From: M3007 sp046153695
GTDB lineage: Bacteria > Bacteroidota > Bacteroidia > Chitinophagales > Saprospiraceae
Length of the DNA stretch: 5,673 nt
Direction: 5' to 3'
NCBI GenBank assembly: GCA_046153695.1
Contig: JBJXEZ010000211.1
Location: forward strand, 1-5,673
Part shown: piece by piece, positions 1-5,622 of the stretch
How the letters are laid out: each line of letters begins with the position of its first letter
How positions within the stretch are numbered: the stretch's first letter is position 1
Position numbers and translations under genes: made by a program
Notes under the pieces: model-generated
Database searches by the model: none
What the model saw: only the letters and a program-made list of their open reading frames with translations
Told to the model about the DNA's origin: nothing

Positions 1-2
1 CC

Positions 3-98
3 CCGTTTTACAGCGATGTTCAAAAATTATTTCAGTCGCCATATCGCACTGACTTGAAACGGCATTATCAATTTCCCAAATGGCTAAAGTCGAGATAA
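3..98 (+). CDS. Possible 3' end of an unidentified protein, cut by the left window edge
   Basis: An open plus-strand frame enters from the left edge and stops at TAA (96-98), giving 31 residues that end in QFPKWLKSR. The composition is protein-like: mixed charged and aromatic residues, with no low-complexity stretch. A gene here would be convergent with radA, a natural arrangement given the roughly 250 noncoding bases between them. I do not recognise the family, and 31 codons are too few to judge coding potential. The opposite strand is also open here, from an ATG at 42-40 running off the edge, so the choice of strand is an inference. The upstream sequence would settle it. Confidence 0.33.
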   Translation, partial: PFYSDVQKLFQSPYRTDLKRHYQFPKWLKSR

Positions 99-349
99 GC
101 AAAAACAGGGTTAGGAGTGCGCGGCTAAGGGTTGTTGGAAATTGGGTCAGGGCGGTTCGCCCCCCCGGAACGGAGGTGTCGGAAATTGGAAACAGTTTGC
201 ATAACGTTGGACTTGGCGAATAAAAATTGTTTTTTGACGACAAATTTACGAACAAATTTTTGACTTTTAAGGACTTGTCGTGTTAATTAACGCCTCCACT
301 TGTCGAAAACGTAGAATGAAAACAATTGCGCATTGCCGTTCTTCCTTTT
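99..349. other. Intergenic region downstream of radA with short repeats, no convincing gene
   Basis: About 250 bases separate the radA stop from the putative convergent gene end. The half near radA is AT-rich, and the left half is G-rich with a run of seven C (160-166). Visible short structures are: GGAAATTGG twice (137-145 and 181-189); near-repeats ACGACAAATTT and ACGAACAAATTT (236-258); ACTTGTCG twice (273-280 and 298-305) flanking the perfect palindrome GTTAATTAAC (282-291); and a small GGGCG/CGCCC hairpin at about 150-162 with no T-run after it. A perfect TAnnTTTG match (TAAATTTG, 248 to 241, minus strand) has no good gene downstream. I see no strong intrinsic terminator for radA. The small open frames here are discussed among the rejected items. 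Confidence 0.6.
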
Positions 350-1726
350 TCAAACAAACAACGCCCCCTTCAACTCCTCTACCTTTCCCAGCTGCAACAC
401 CCGAATACCGTACTTGCCGAAGTCCAGCCCCTTGGCGTTGTACCTGGAAATGTAGATTTCCTTGAAGCCCAGCCGGTCGGCCTCGGCGATGCGCTGTTCG
501 ATACGGCTCACGGCGCGTATCTCACCGCTGAGGCCCACCTCACCCGCAAAGCAGACATTGGACGGTATGCTCACGTCGAGTAGCGACGATACGAGAGCCG
601 ACACGATGGCCAGATCAATAGCCGGATCTTCTACCCGGATACCGCCCGCGAGGTTGAGGAACACGTCGTTCATGCTAAAGTAGTACCCGCACCGCTTTTC
701 GAGCACTGCGAGCAGCATTTGCAGGCGGCGCATATCGAAGCCCGTAGCCGAGCGTTGCGGAGTACCGTACACAGACTTGCTCACCAAAGCCTGCGTCTCG
801 ATGAGCATGGGCCGCAACCCCTCCATGGTGGCGGCCACGGCACAGCCGCTCAGGTCGTCGTCCTTTTGGCTGAGCAGGAGCTCGGAAGGATTGCTTACCT
901 CGCGCAGGCCGTCGCTGCGCATTTCGTAGATGCCCATCTCGTCGGTGCTGCCGAAGCGGTTTTTTAGCGTGCGCAGGATGCGGTAGGTGTTGTGGCGGTC
1001 ACCCTCGAATTGAAGTACGCAGTCTACGATGTGCTCCAGTAGTTTCGGTCCGGCTATGTCACCTTCCTTGTTGATGTGGCCGATGAGGAATACCGGTATA
1101 TTGGTTTCCTTGGCAAAACGCAACAGTTCGGCGGCGCACTCGCGCACCTGCGACACGCCGCCCGGGGCACTGTCGAGGTGGGGGCTGCTCATGGTCTGGA
1201 TAGAGTCCACGACGAGCAGTTGGGGCTGGAGTTCCTGCGCTTGCTGGAGGATTTTGGTAGTGTTCGTTTCGGCCAGGATGTAGCAGTCGGCACGGCCCTC
1301 GGGCAGGCGGTCGGCCCGCATTTTAATCTGCTCCTCGCTTTCTTCGCCGCTGACGTACAGCACCTTGACGGGCAGTAGCACCGCTACCTGCAGCAGCAGG
1401 GTACTTTTGCCGATACCGGGCTGGCCGCCGATGAGCACTAAGGAACCGGGCACGATGCCACCACCAAGCACACGATTGAGCTCACCGTCGGGAGTGACCA
1501 TACGGCTGGTGGCACCGGTCTGGATGGAGCCGAGGGGTATAGCCTTCGGGGCTTCACCTTTGCCGGTGCCCGCCCAGGAGCGGCGTTTTTCTTCCGCGGC
1601 TGTTTCTTTCTGGATGACCTCTTCCTGATAGGTATTCCACTCGCCGCACTGTGAGCATTTGCCCATCCATTTGGGTGAGGAAGCGCCACAGCTGGAACAG
1701 AAAAAGATCGTTTTCCCCTTGGCCAT
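350..1726 (-). CDS. radA: DNA repair protein RadA (Sms), RecA-like branch-migration ATPase
   Basis: RadA is a cytoplasmic, RecA-related, DNA-dependent ATPase that drives branch migration of recombination intermediates and helps process stalled or broken forks. All family parts are visible in order. An N-terminal four-cysteine zinc finger has C10, C13, C24 and C27. The Walker A loop GGQPGIGKST (about 100-109) carries K107. The Walker B strand LLVVD ends at D174. The RadA signature KNRFG is at 255-259. The C-terminal part (about 280-458) is the Lon-protease-like domain, which serves DNA binding and ring assembly in this family. At 458 residues it is full length. Family members usually have D in the third position of GGDPGIGKS; here it is Q102. 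GHINKEG, in place of the GHVTKEG of other phyla, is as I recall common in Bacteroidota. The ATG overlaps the stop of the upstream isomerase gene, and no separate promoter is evident. Confidence 0.98.
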   Translation of the reverse strand: MAKGKTIFFCSSCGASSPKWMGKCSQCGEWNTYQEEVIQKETAAEEKRRSWAGTGKGEAPKAIPLGSIQTGATSRMVTPDGELNRVLGGGIVPGSLVLIGGQPGIGKSTLLLQVAVLLPVKVLYVSGEESEEQIKMRADRLPEGRADCYILAETNTTKILQQAQELQPQLLVVDSIQTMSSPHLDSAPGGVSQVRECAAELLRFAKETNIPVFLIGHINKEGDIAGPKLLEHIVDCVLQFEGDRHNTYRILRTLKNRFGSTDEMGIYEMRSDGLREVSNPSELLLSQKDDDLSGCAVAATMEGLRPMLIETQALVSKSVYGTPQRSATGFDMRRLQMLLAVLEKRCGYYFSMNDVFLNLAGGIRVEDPAIDLAIVSALVSSLLDVSIPSNVCFAGEVGLSGEIRAVSRIEQRIAEADRLGFKEIYISRYNAKGLDFGKYGIRVLQLGKVEELKGALFV

Positions 1727-1728
1727 TA
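1724..1728 (-). promoter_or_regulatory. TAATG stop/start overlap coupling the isomerase gene to radA
   Basis: On the minus strand the isomerase stop TAA (1728 to 1726) shares its last A with the radA ATG (1726 to 1724). A terminating ribosome can reinitiate directly at this kind of junction. There is no room between the genes for a terminator or promoter, so the two are read from one transcript. Translational coupling is inferred from the geometry. Confidence 0.85.
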
Positions 1729-3708
1729 TTTGCGGATCAGCGTCCTGAAAATCTCATCGTTCACCTTCACGGGATACTGGCTGCGCAGTTTTTCCACCCA
1801 TTGTTTTTCCAGATAATCCTGATAATCGGCCACGGCGTAGCCACGGGCATCGCTCAGGGCTTTAGCCGACGGCGGAAGAATCTTTTCGATTTTCGAGAAT
1901 GTAGCAGTTTTGGTACCGGCATCCGACTTGGCAGCCGTCATGCTGCCGCTCGACCAGATGTCGTTCAGGTCTTTGTTTTTGCCCTTTTCGTAGGTTTTTT
2001 CCATCCGGACGAGCACCTCTTCTTTTTTGTTGAACTTCTTGAGCACGTCTTCCGGCGATTTTTTGGCTGCATACTCGCGCACCTTGGCGAGCAGGGCTGC
2101 ATCGTCAGATTTGAGGGTATATAAACTGACGACGGCCCGTTCTTCCCACAGGTATTTGTTGCTCAGGTTTTGGTTGAAGTATTGCTCCAGGCCAACAGAA
2201 TCAGTATTGGCGCGGTCCCAGACTTCGATTTTGGCGGCATCAAAAAGCAGCATGCCCTCCTCGTACTCACGCATCAGGTGCTTGAACTCCGGGTACTTTT
2301 TGTCCAACTGGCTTTCCTCGTACTGAAAAGCCACTTCATCGTTCCAGGTTTCGTAGAGTTTGGCGATGGTTTCGTCCACGGGATGCCCCATGCCGCGCAT
2401 CCGTTCACGGCTGGCGCGTACGAGGAATTCCTCAAAATTGGCCACGGTAAAAGCCTTCTCCTTGCCGTACTGTACGAGCGGCGTTTGCGGGTTGTCGGGA
2501 TTTGGTTTCCACTTGAATGTGTGAAACACGGAGTCAGTTTGTTGTGCAACCCAAGCCTGGAGGTTTTGGGGGAAGTCTTTGAAGTTGCCTTCTTTTTGTA
2601 TCCGGGCGATCATGCTGCGTTTGGCCATTTCACTGCGGCTGTCGCGCTTCACGCGCTCGGTGAGGGCGCGGCGCATATCCTCGAACGTAGCGGCGGGGCG
2701 TTTGCTCAGGCGTTTGATGATGTGCCAGCCGATGGACGACTCAACCGGCTTGGAAATATCGCCGTCATTTTCTAGGCCAAAGGCTGCGTCCTCGAAGGTG
2801 CGCTGATAGCGGTTGATGCCAAACGTGCCAATGGCCCCACCCTTGGCCGCGCTCACTTTGTCTTCCGAGAAGCGCGTGCAGGCTTCTTCCCAGGGAATAC
2901 GCTGAGCGCGGATGTAAGCGCTGTCAACAAGTAGCAATTTTTTGGCGTTTTCTTCTTCGTTTTCGCCCTTTCGGATCAGGATTTGGGCTACTTCGATTTC
3001 ACCGCGTGCAGGACGGAAGGCGTGAACGTACACCACATGGTAGCCGGCATTGGTACGCACAAGCCTAGGCACAAGGCCCGGCTTGGCCGAATAAACTGCT
3101 TTTTCCAGGTTATAATAGCCGTCGGGCAGCATGGCTGTTATGTATCCGAGACGGCCGCCGGTTTCCTTGGCCGACTTGTCTTCGGAACTGTCGCGCGCTA
3201 TTTTTTCAAATGACTCGCCTTTCATGGCCATTTGTAGGAGCGCATTTGCGCGGTTGAAGGCACGCAGCGTGTCCTCTGCCTTGGCGCTCCGTTCACATGC
3301 AATGAAAATATGGCTGACATCCACGTCCTGCTTGATATGCTCATAGGCCTCGCGGATGAGTTTTTCGGTCACTTCCTTGTCCACAAGATAGGAGGCAGCG
3401 AGTTGGCGGCGGTAGCCCTCGAGCTCGGAGCGAAAGGCGCTGGCCGTATCGAGGTGCATGTCGCGGGCTTTTTGCACTTTGAGTTTGAACTTGACGTATA
3501 GGTCAAGGTATTCGCGGAGGGATGCCTCCGTGAAATCGGCTTTTTGCTGGTTGGTCTTGGAATAGATTTGCTGGAATTCTGCCGCTCGCACGGGTGTATT
3601 GTTCACCGTGAACAGCACGGGGTCGTCAAAGTAGGTTTTGTTTTGTGCGGTGCCGCTGGCGGCCAAAAAAAGAAAAAGGCAGATGGAGACAAGGAACTGT
3701 TTTACCAT
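1726..3708 (-). CDS. Secreted SurA/PpiC-type peptidyl-prolyl cis-trans isomerase with two parvulin domains
   Basis: This is probably a periplasmic chaperone and prolyl isomerase acting on outer-membrane or secreted proteins, as SurA and PpiD do. The chosen ATG gives 660 residues starting MVKQFLVSICLFLFLAASG, a classic Sec signal peptide with likely cleavage after GTA at residue 21. There is no lipobox cysteine. A SurA-like helical N-terminal segment follows (about 25-128). Parvulin domain 1 spans about 129-230, with H133 and the GYH motif at 222-224. Parvulin domain 2 spans about 238-333, with GWH at 327-329 but Q242 where the first histidine is expected. The C-terminal 320 residues match the long tail of Bacteroidota isomerases, with EEGMLLFD, a DYQDYLE segment and a YPVKVN end. 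A longer frame starts at a TTG at 3768, but that codon lies inside the -7 promoter box and would put 20 extra residues before the signal peptide, so I rejected it. The stop overlaps the radA start. Confidence 0.93.
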   Translation of the reverse strand: MVKQFLVSICLFLFLAASGTAQNKTYFDDPVLFTVNNTPVRAAEFQQIYSKTNQQKADFTEASLREYLDLYVKFKLKVQKARDMHLDTASAFRSELEGYRRQLAASYLVDKEVTEKLIREAYEHIKQDVDVSHIFIACERSAKAEDTLRAFNRANALLQMAMKGESFEKIARDSSEDKSAKETGGRLGYITAMLPDGYYNLEKAVYSAKPGLVPRLVRTNAGYHVVYVHAFRPARGEIEVAQILIRKGENEEENAKKLLLVDSAYIRAQRIPWEEACTRFSEDKVSAAKGGAIGTFGINRYQRTFEDAAFGLENDGDISKPVESSIGWHIIKRLSKRPAATFEDMRRALTERVKRDSRSEMAKRSMIARIQKEGNFKDFPQNLQAWVAQQTDSVFHTFKWKPNPDNPQTPLVQYGKEKAFTVANFEEFLVRASRERMRGMGHPVDETIAKLYETWNDEVAFQYEESQLDKKYPEFKHLMREYEEGMLLFDAAKIEVWDRANTDSVGLEQYFNQNLSNKYLWEERAVVSLYTLKSDDAALLAKVREYAAKKSPEDVLKKFNKKEEVLVRMEKTYEKGKNKDLNDIWSSGSMTAAKSDAGTKTATFSKIEKILPPSAKALSDARGYAVADYQDYLEKQWVEKLRSQYPVKVNDEIFRTLIRK

Positions 3709-3765
3709 GGTGGTGCAGGACCGTTTTTGTATTTCGATGAAAATGAAGGTGTCAAAATTAGCGTG

Positions 3766-3773
3766 CAAAAGTA
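3766..3773 (-). promoter_or_regulatory. Bacteroidota -7 promoter element for the isomerase-radA operon
   Basis: On the minus strand, 3773 to 3766 reads TACTTTTG, an exact match to the Bacteroidota sigma-A -7 consensus TAnnTTTG. Transcription would begin roughly at 3760, giving an untranslated leader of about 50 bases before the ATG at 3708. I see no clean TTG at the -33 position, which is often weak in this phylum. The leader has no clear Shine-Dalgarno sequence. Confidence 0.6.
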
Positions 3774-3837
3774 GGCAAGTAGGGAGAGAAATTTGAGATA
3801 AGTGTCGTGCAAAAAACCTGGATGCCCGGTATGGCGT

Positions 3838-3862
3838 AAAAAGTGTCGCAGTGGCCGCTGCG
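3838..3862 (-). terminator. Weak candidate intrinsic terminator after the glycosyltransferase
   Basis: Just past the glycosyltransferase stop, the minus strand can form a five-pair stem (CGCAG at 3862 to 3858 with CTGCG at 3851 to 3847) around a six-base loop. Four bases (ACAC) and then five T (3842 to 3838) follow. A second run of six T is at 3816 to 3811. The position suits a terminator between this gene and the isomerase promoter, but the stem is short and the T-tract is offset, so this is tentative. Confidence 0.33.
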
Positions 3863-3864
3863 TG

Positions 3865-4593
3865 CTACTGGAAAAACCGCCGGAAAAACAGTCGCAAAAA
3901 ATTACCACCTTCGGCCAGCAAAATTTTCCAGCCCACACTGCTGAATACCACGCCGGGGCGCAGTTCCACCGGCACAGGGCGTACCGGTACGCGGCCATTG
4001 GCCAGCATGAGAAATTCGAGGTCGAACAAAAAGCGATCAATAGTGGTCTCCAAAAAAATAGCCTTGCCAGTCCGGTCGAAGCCCTTGAGCCCGCACTGCG
4101 AATCGTCAATTGGCTGGCGCAAAACGTAGCGCAGCAGCCAACGCAGGCCCTTGGATAACCACCGCCGAAACACCGGAACGTGGGCGTAATATGCCGTGTC
4201 ACGGTTGCCCGCTGCAATACCGCCCTCAGCCAACAACGTCTCCGCCACCCGCTGCATACTCTCCACTGTGTAGGGAAAATCAATATCAGTCACCAGAACA
4301 AAGTCGGCGTCTGCGGCTTGTACTCCCTGGCGCAGGGCATAGCCCTTTCCCCTGTTTTTTTGATAAGAAACTACCTCGACGGACGGCACCAGCGTACGCA
4401 GGCGCTGAATGGTTGTTTCGGTTATGGATGTTGCCGAGCCATCGTTTACCACGATCAGTCCAATCGCGCCGGACAAGTCGGAGATAGCCAACGTAAACGC
4501 GGCAAAATTGTCGGCAAGAGCCTGTTCCCAGCCTTCGGACGGGTTGTAGCACGGTACGACGACCTGAAAACGAACGGGAGAAACGGTTTGCAA
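3865..4593 (-). CDS. Family 2 glycosyltransferase, ALG5/DPM1-like (polyprenyl-phosphate glycosyltransferase type)
   Basis: This is probably an inverting GT-A enzyme using a nucleotide sugar and a lipid-phosphate or envelope-glycan acceptor at the inner face of the cytoplasmic membrane; donor and acceptor cannot be read from the sequence. In the 242-residue protein the GT2 motifs run in order: VVVPCYN (11-17), VVNDGS (48-53), NRGKGYALRQG (80-90), the metal-binding DID at 103-105, GNRD (129-132), and DSQCGLKGF (164-172) followed by FDLEFLMLA. The last two resemble ALG5-type dolichyl-phosphate glucosyltransferases. There is no hydrophobic C-terminal membrane segment, only a basic aromatic tail (FLRLFFRRFFQ) that could sit on the membrane. 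No ATG precedes the first motif. I chose TTG at 4593, about 30 bases after a -7 box. The longer frame from GTG 4758 would cross that box, a repeat, and the end of the acyltransferase gene. A start at ATT 4596 is less likely. Confidence 0.88.
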   Translation of the reverse strand: MQTVSPVRFQVVVPCYNPSEGWEQALADNFAAFTLAISDLSGAIGLIVVNDGSATSITETTIQRLRTLVPSVEVVSYQKNRGKGYALRQGVQAADADFVLVTDIDFPYTVESMQRVAETLLAEGGIAAGNRDTAYYAHVPVFRRWLSKGLRWLLRYVLRQPIDDSQCGLKGFDRTGKAIFLETTIDRFLFDLEFLMLANGRVPVRPVPVELRPGVVFSSVGWKILLAEGGNFLRLFFRRFFQ

Positions 4594-4622
4594 AATGGTA
4601 AGCGCCGGGTTAAGGAGGCCCG

Positions 4623-4630
4623 CAAAAGTA
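4623..4630 (-). promoter_or_regulatory. Bacteroidota -7 promoter element for the glycosyltransferase
   Basis: On the minus strand, 4630 to 4623 reads TACTTTTG, the same eight bases as the box before the isomerase gene. It lies 29 bases before the proposed TTG start (4593), between the repeat and the gene, so initiation near 4617 would give a leader of about 25 bases. An A8 run (minus strand) lies just upstream at 4640 to 4633. No clear -33 TTG is present. The glycosyltransferase may therefore be transcribed independently of the acyltransferase. Confidence 0.5.
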
Positions 4631-4640
4631 GGTTTTTTTT

Positions 4641-4722
4641 GGCTGTTGGCTGTTAGCCGTTGCCTTCCGAGCGCGATGCTAAACGTACACGGAGTACGCG
4701 CATTCGGAAGCCAACAGCCAAC
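4641..4722. repeat. Heptanucleotide repeat arranged as a composite inverted repeat
   Basis: The left arm holds tandem heptamers GGCTGTT, GGCTGTT and the variant AGCCGTT (4641-4661). The right arm holds two copies of the complementary heptamer AGCCAAC (4709-4722). The arms pair as GTTGGCTGTT (4645-4654) with AACAGCCAAC (4713-4722), then CTTCCGA (4664-4670) with TCGGAAG (4704-4710), then GCGCG (4671-4675) with CGCGC (4697-4701). That makes 22 pairs broken by one internal loop and one bulge. The right arm ends inside the acyltransferase stop codon. On the minus strand an A-run rather than a T-run follows, so it is not a standard intrinsic terminator for the acyltransferase. Confidence 0.75.
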
Positions 4723-5597
4723 TACGGCCGCTTCATCTTCCAGCGTTTGTGGCTCCACAGCCAGCCTTCCGGTCGTTCCCGGATGACGGATTCCAATTTT
4801 TGGGCAAATGCACGGGTCATGTCCGATTCATTCGCCGTTGCCGGATCGGGGCCGATGTCCGAGTACTCGATTTCGTAAAAACCCCGCCGCACCCGCTGTA
4901 CTTGACAAAATACCACCGGCAACTGAAATTTCCGGCTGAGCACGTCAAGGCCGGGCAGGTGGGGTGTATCTTGATTTAAAAATGGCACCCATTGGGCCGT
5001 TTTTCGGTTGGAAGGCGACTGGTCGGTTAGCAACAGGTACACGGAGGGCATGCCTGCTTGTACACGTCGACGCAACACAGAGACCGTGTCTTCCATGGGA
5101 ACCAATAGCATGCCCGTGCGGGAACGCGTGTGGTTGACGAAGGCGTTCATGTACGTGTTGGCAATGGGTTTATACGACCCGATCATGATGCCCCGTAAGC
5201 ATGGTGACATGGCCACACCGCTGTATTCCCAGTTGCCGTAGTGACCGCCGCAGAGCAGGACGGACTGCCCCTGATCAAGGTGTCGGTTGAGTACATCCGG
5301 GTTGACTGACACGCAGCGCCGACCGATCTCGCGCACGGGCAGGGTGTACGATTTCAGTGTTTCGAGCATCACATCCGTCAGGTTGCGGTACGAATGCCGG
5401 GCAATGACCGCCCGCTCGGCCTCTGTTTTTTCGGGAAAAGAACGCCGCAGGTTGTCCTGCACCACTGCCCTCCGATAGCCGATAACCCGGTACAGGAGAA
5501 ACGACAACCCGTTGGACAAGCGGTACAGCAGCCAAAACGGGACGAGGCGGAACAGCTCGATAGCCAGCCGGGTGAAAAGGTAGGAGAGGCGGTGCAT
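4722..5597 (-). CDS. LpxL/HtrB-family lipid A (lysophospholipid) acyltransferase
   Basis: This is an inner-membrane enzyme that transfers a secondary acyl chain from acyl-ACP to a lipid A precursor, or less likely to another lyso-lipid. The 291-residue form begins MHRLSYLF and has a hydrophobic N-terminal helix pair (about 6-40) as the membrane anchor. The family segment GYRR..V..NLRRSFPE follows (40-56). The catalytic HX4(D/E) motif is HYGNWE, H119 to E124. LLLTDQSPS (188-196) supplies the conserved DQ pair. The C-terminal PEGWLWSHKRWK (276-287) is diagnostic of the LpxL/HtrB family. Length is close to the usual 290-310. An ATG at 5615 would add six residues, but its first codons are the -7 box itself (TACCTTTG), so I prefer the ATG at 5597. 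Whether it acts as LpxL or LpxM, or sets a penta-acyl form, cannot be told. The next gene downstream is the glycosyltransferase, so both may serve envelope lipid assembly. Confidence 0.93.
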   Translation of the reverse strand: MHRLSYLFTRLAIELFRLVPFWLLYRLSNGLSFLLYRVIGYRRAVVQDNLRRSFPEKTEAERAVIARHSYRNLTDVMLETLKSYTLPVREIGRRCVSVNPDVLNRHLDQGQSVLLCGGHYGNWEYSGVAMSPCLRGIMIGSYKPIANTYMNAFVNHTRSRTGMLLVPMEDTVSVLRRRVQAGMPSVYLLLTDQSPSNRKTAQWVPFLNQDTPHLPGLDVLSRKFQLPVVFCQVQRVRRGFYEIEYSDIGPDPATANESDMTRAFAQKLESVIRERPEGWLWSHKRWKMKRP

Positions 5598-5601
5598 GGG
5601 G

Positions 5602-5609
5602 CAAAGGTA
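5602..5609 (-). promoter_or_regulatory. Bacteroidota -7 promoter element abutting the acyltransferase start
   Basis: On the minus strand, 5609 to 5602 reads TACCTTTG, an exact TAnnTTTG match, followed by CCCC and then the ATG at 5597. If this box is used at normal spacing, transcription starts at or next to the ATG, so the message would be leaderless or nearly so. No TTG is seen at the -33 distance; that part falls next to the palindrome at 5623-5673. Confidence 0.5.
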
Positions 5610-5622
5610 GAGCATCGAAAAC

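Noticed and set aside
1..42. Minus-strand ATG (42-40) with 14 open codons running off the left edge
   Set aside because: It is too short to assess and competes with the plus-strand frame ending at 98. An upstream hydrophobic in-frame stretch lacks a start codon.
150..166. Small GGGCG/CGCCC hairpin as a terminator
   Set aside because: It is followed by a run of C on the plus strand and by no T-run on the minus strand, so it does not fit an intrinsic terminator.
125..202. Minus-strand 25-codon frame (MQTVSNFRHL...) downstream of the TAAATTTG box at 248-241
   Set aside because: It is very short, without hydrophobic or domain character. Its similarity to the first bases of the glycosyltransferase gene (TGCAAAC.GTTTC) covers only about 14 bases and is probably chance.
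80..223. Plus-strand 47-codon frame starting with ATG, beginning MAKVEISKNR
   Set aside because: It overlaps the putative gene end at 98, has an Arg/Val-rich composition with no recognisable fold, and has no promoter match or ribosome-binding site. I cannot support it as a gene.
1651..2124. Plus-strand open frame of 157 codons antisense to the radA start and the isomerase C-terminus
   Set aside because: It crosses the junction of two well-supported minus-strand genes, shows no recognisable domain, and reflects the codon structure of the opposite strand.
2170..2775. Plus-strand open frame of 201 codons inside the isomerase gene
   Set aside because: It is fully antisense to conserved isomerase sequence. 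Its hydrophobic, His- and Phe-rich composition is typical of a shadow frame.
3702..4283. Minus-strand open frame of 193 codons overlapping the glycosyltransferase and the isomerase signal peptide
   Set aside because: It is out of frame with conserved GT2 motifs, is rich in Cys, Trp and Arg as shadow frames are, and runs through a promoter box.
4594..4758. N-terminal extension of the glycosyltransferase to a GTG at 4758
   Set aside because: The 55 extra codons lie in the acyltransferase 3' end, the heptamer repeat and a -7 box, and they precede the normal GT2 N-terminus.
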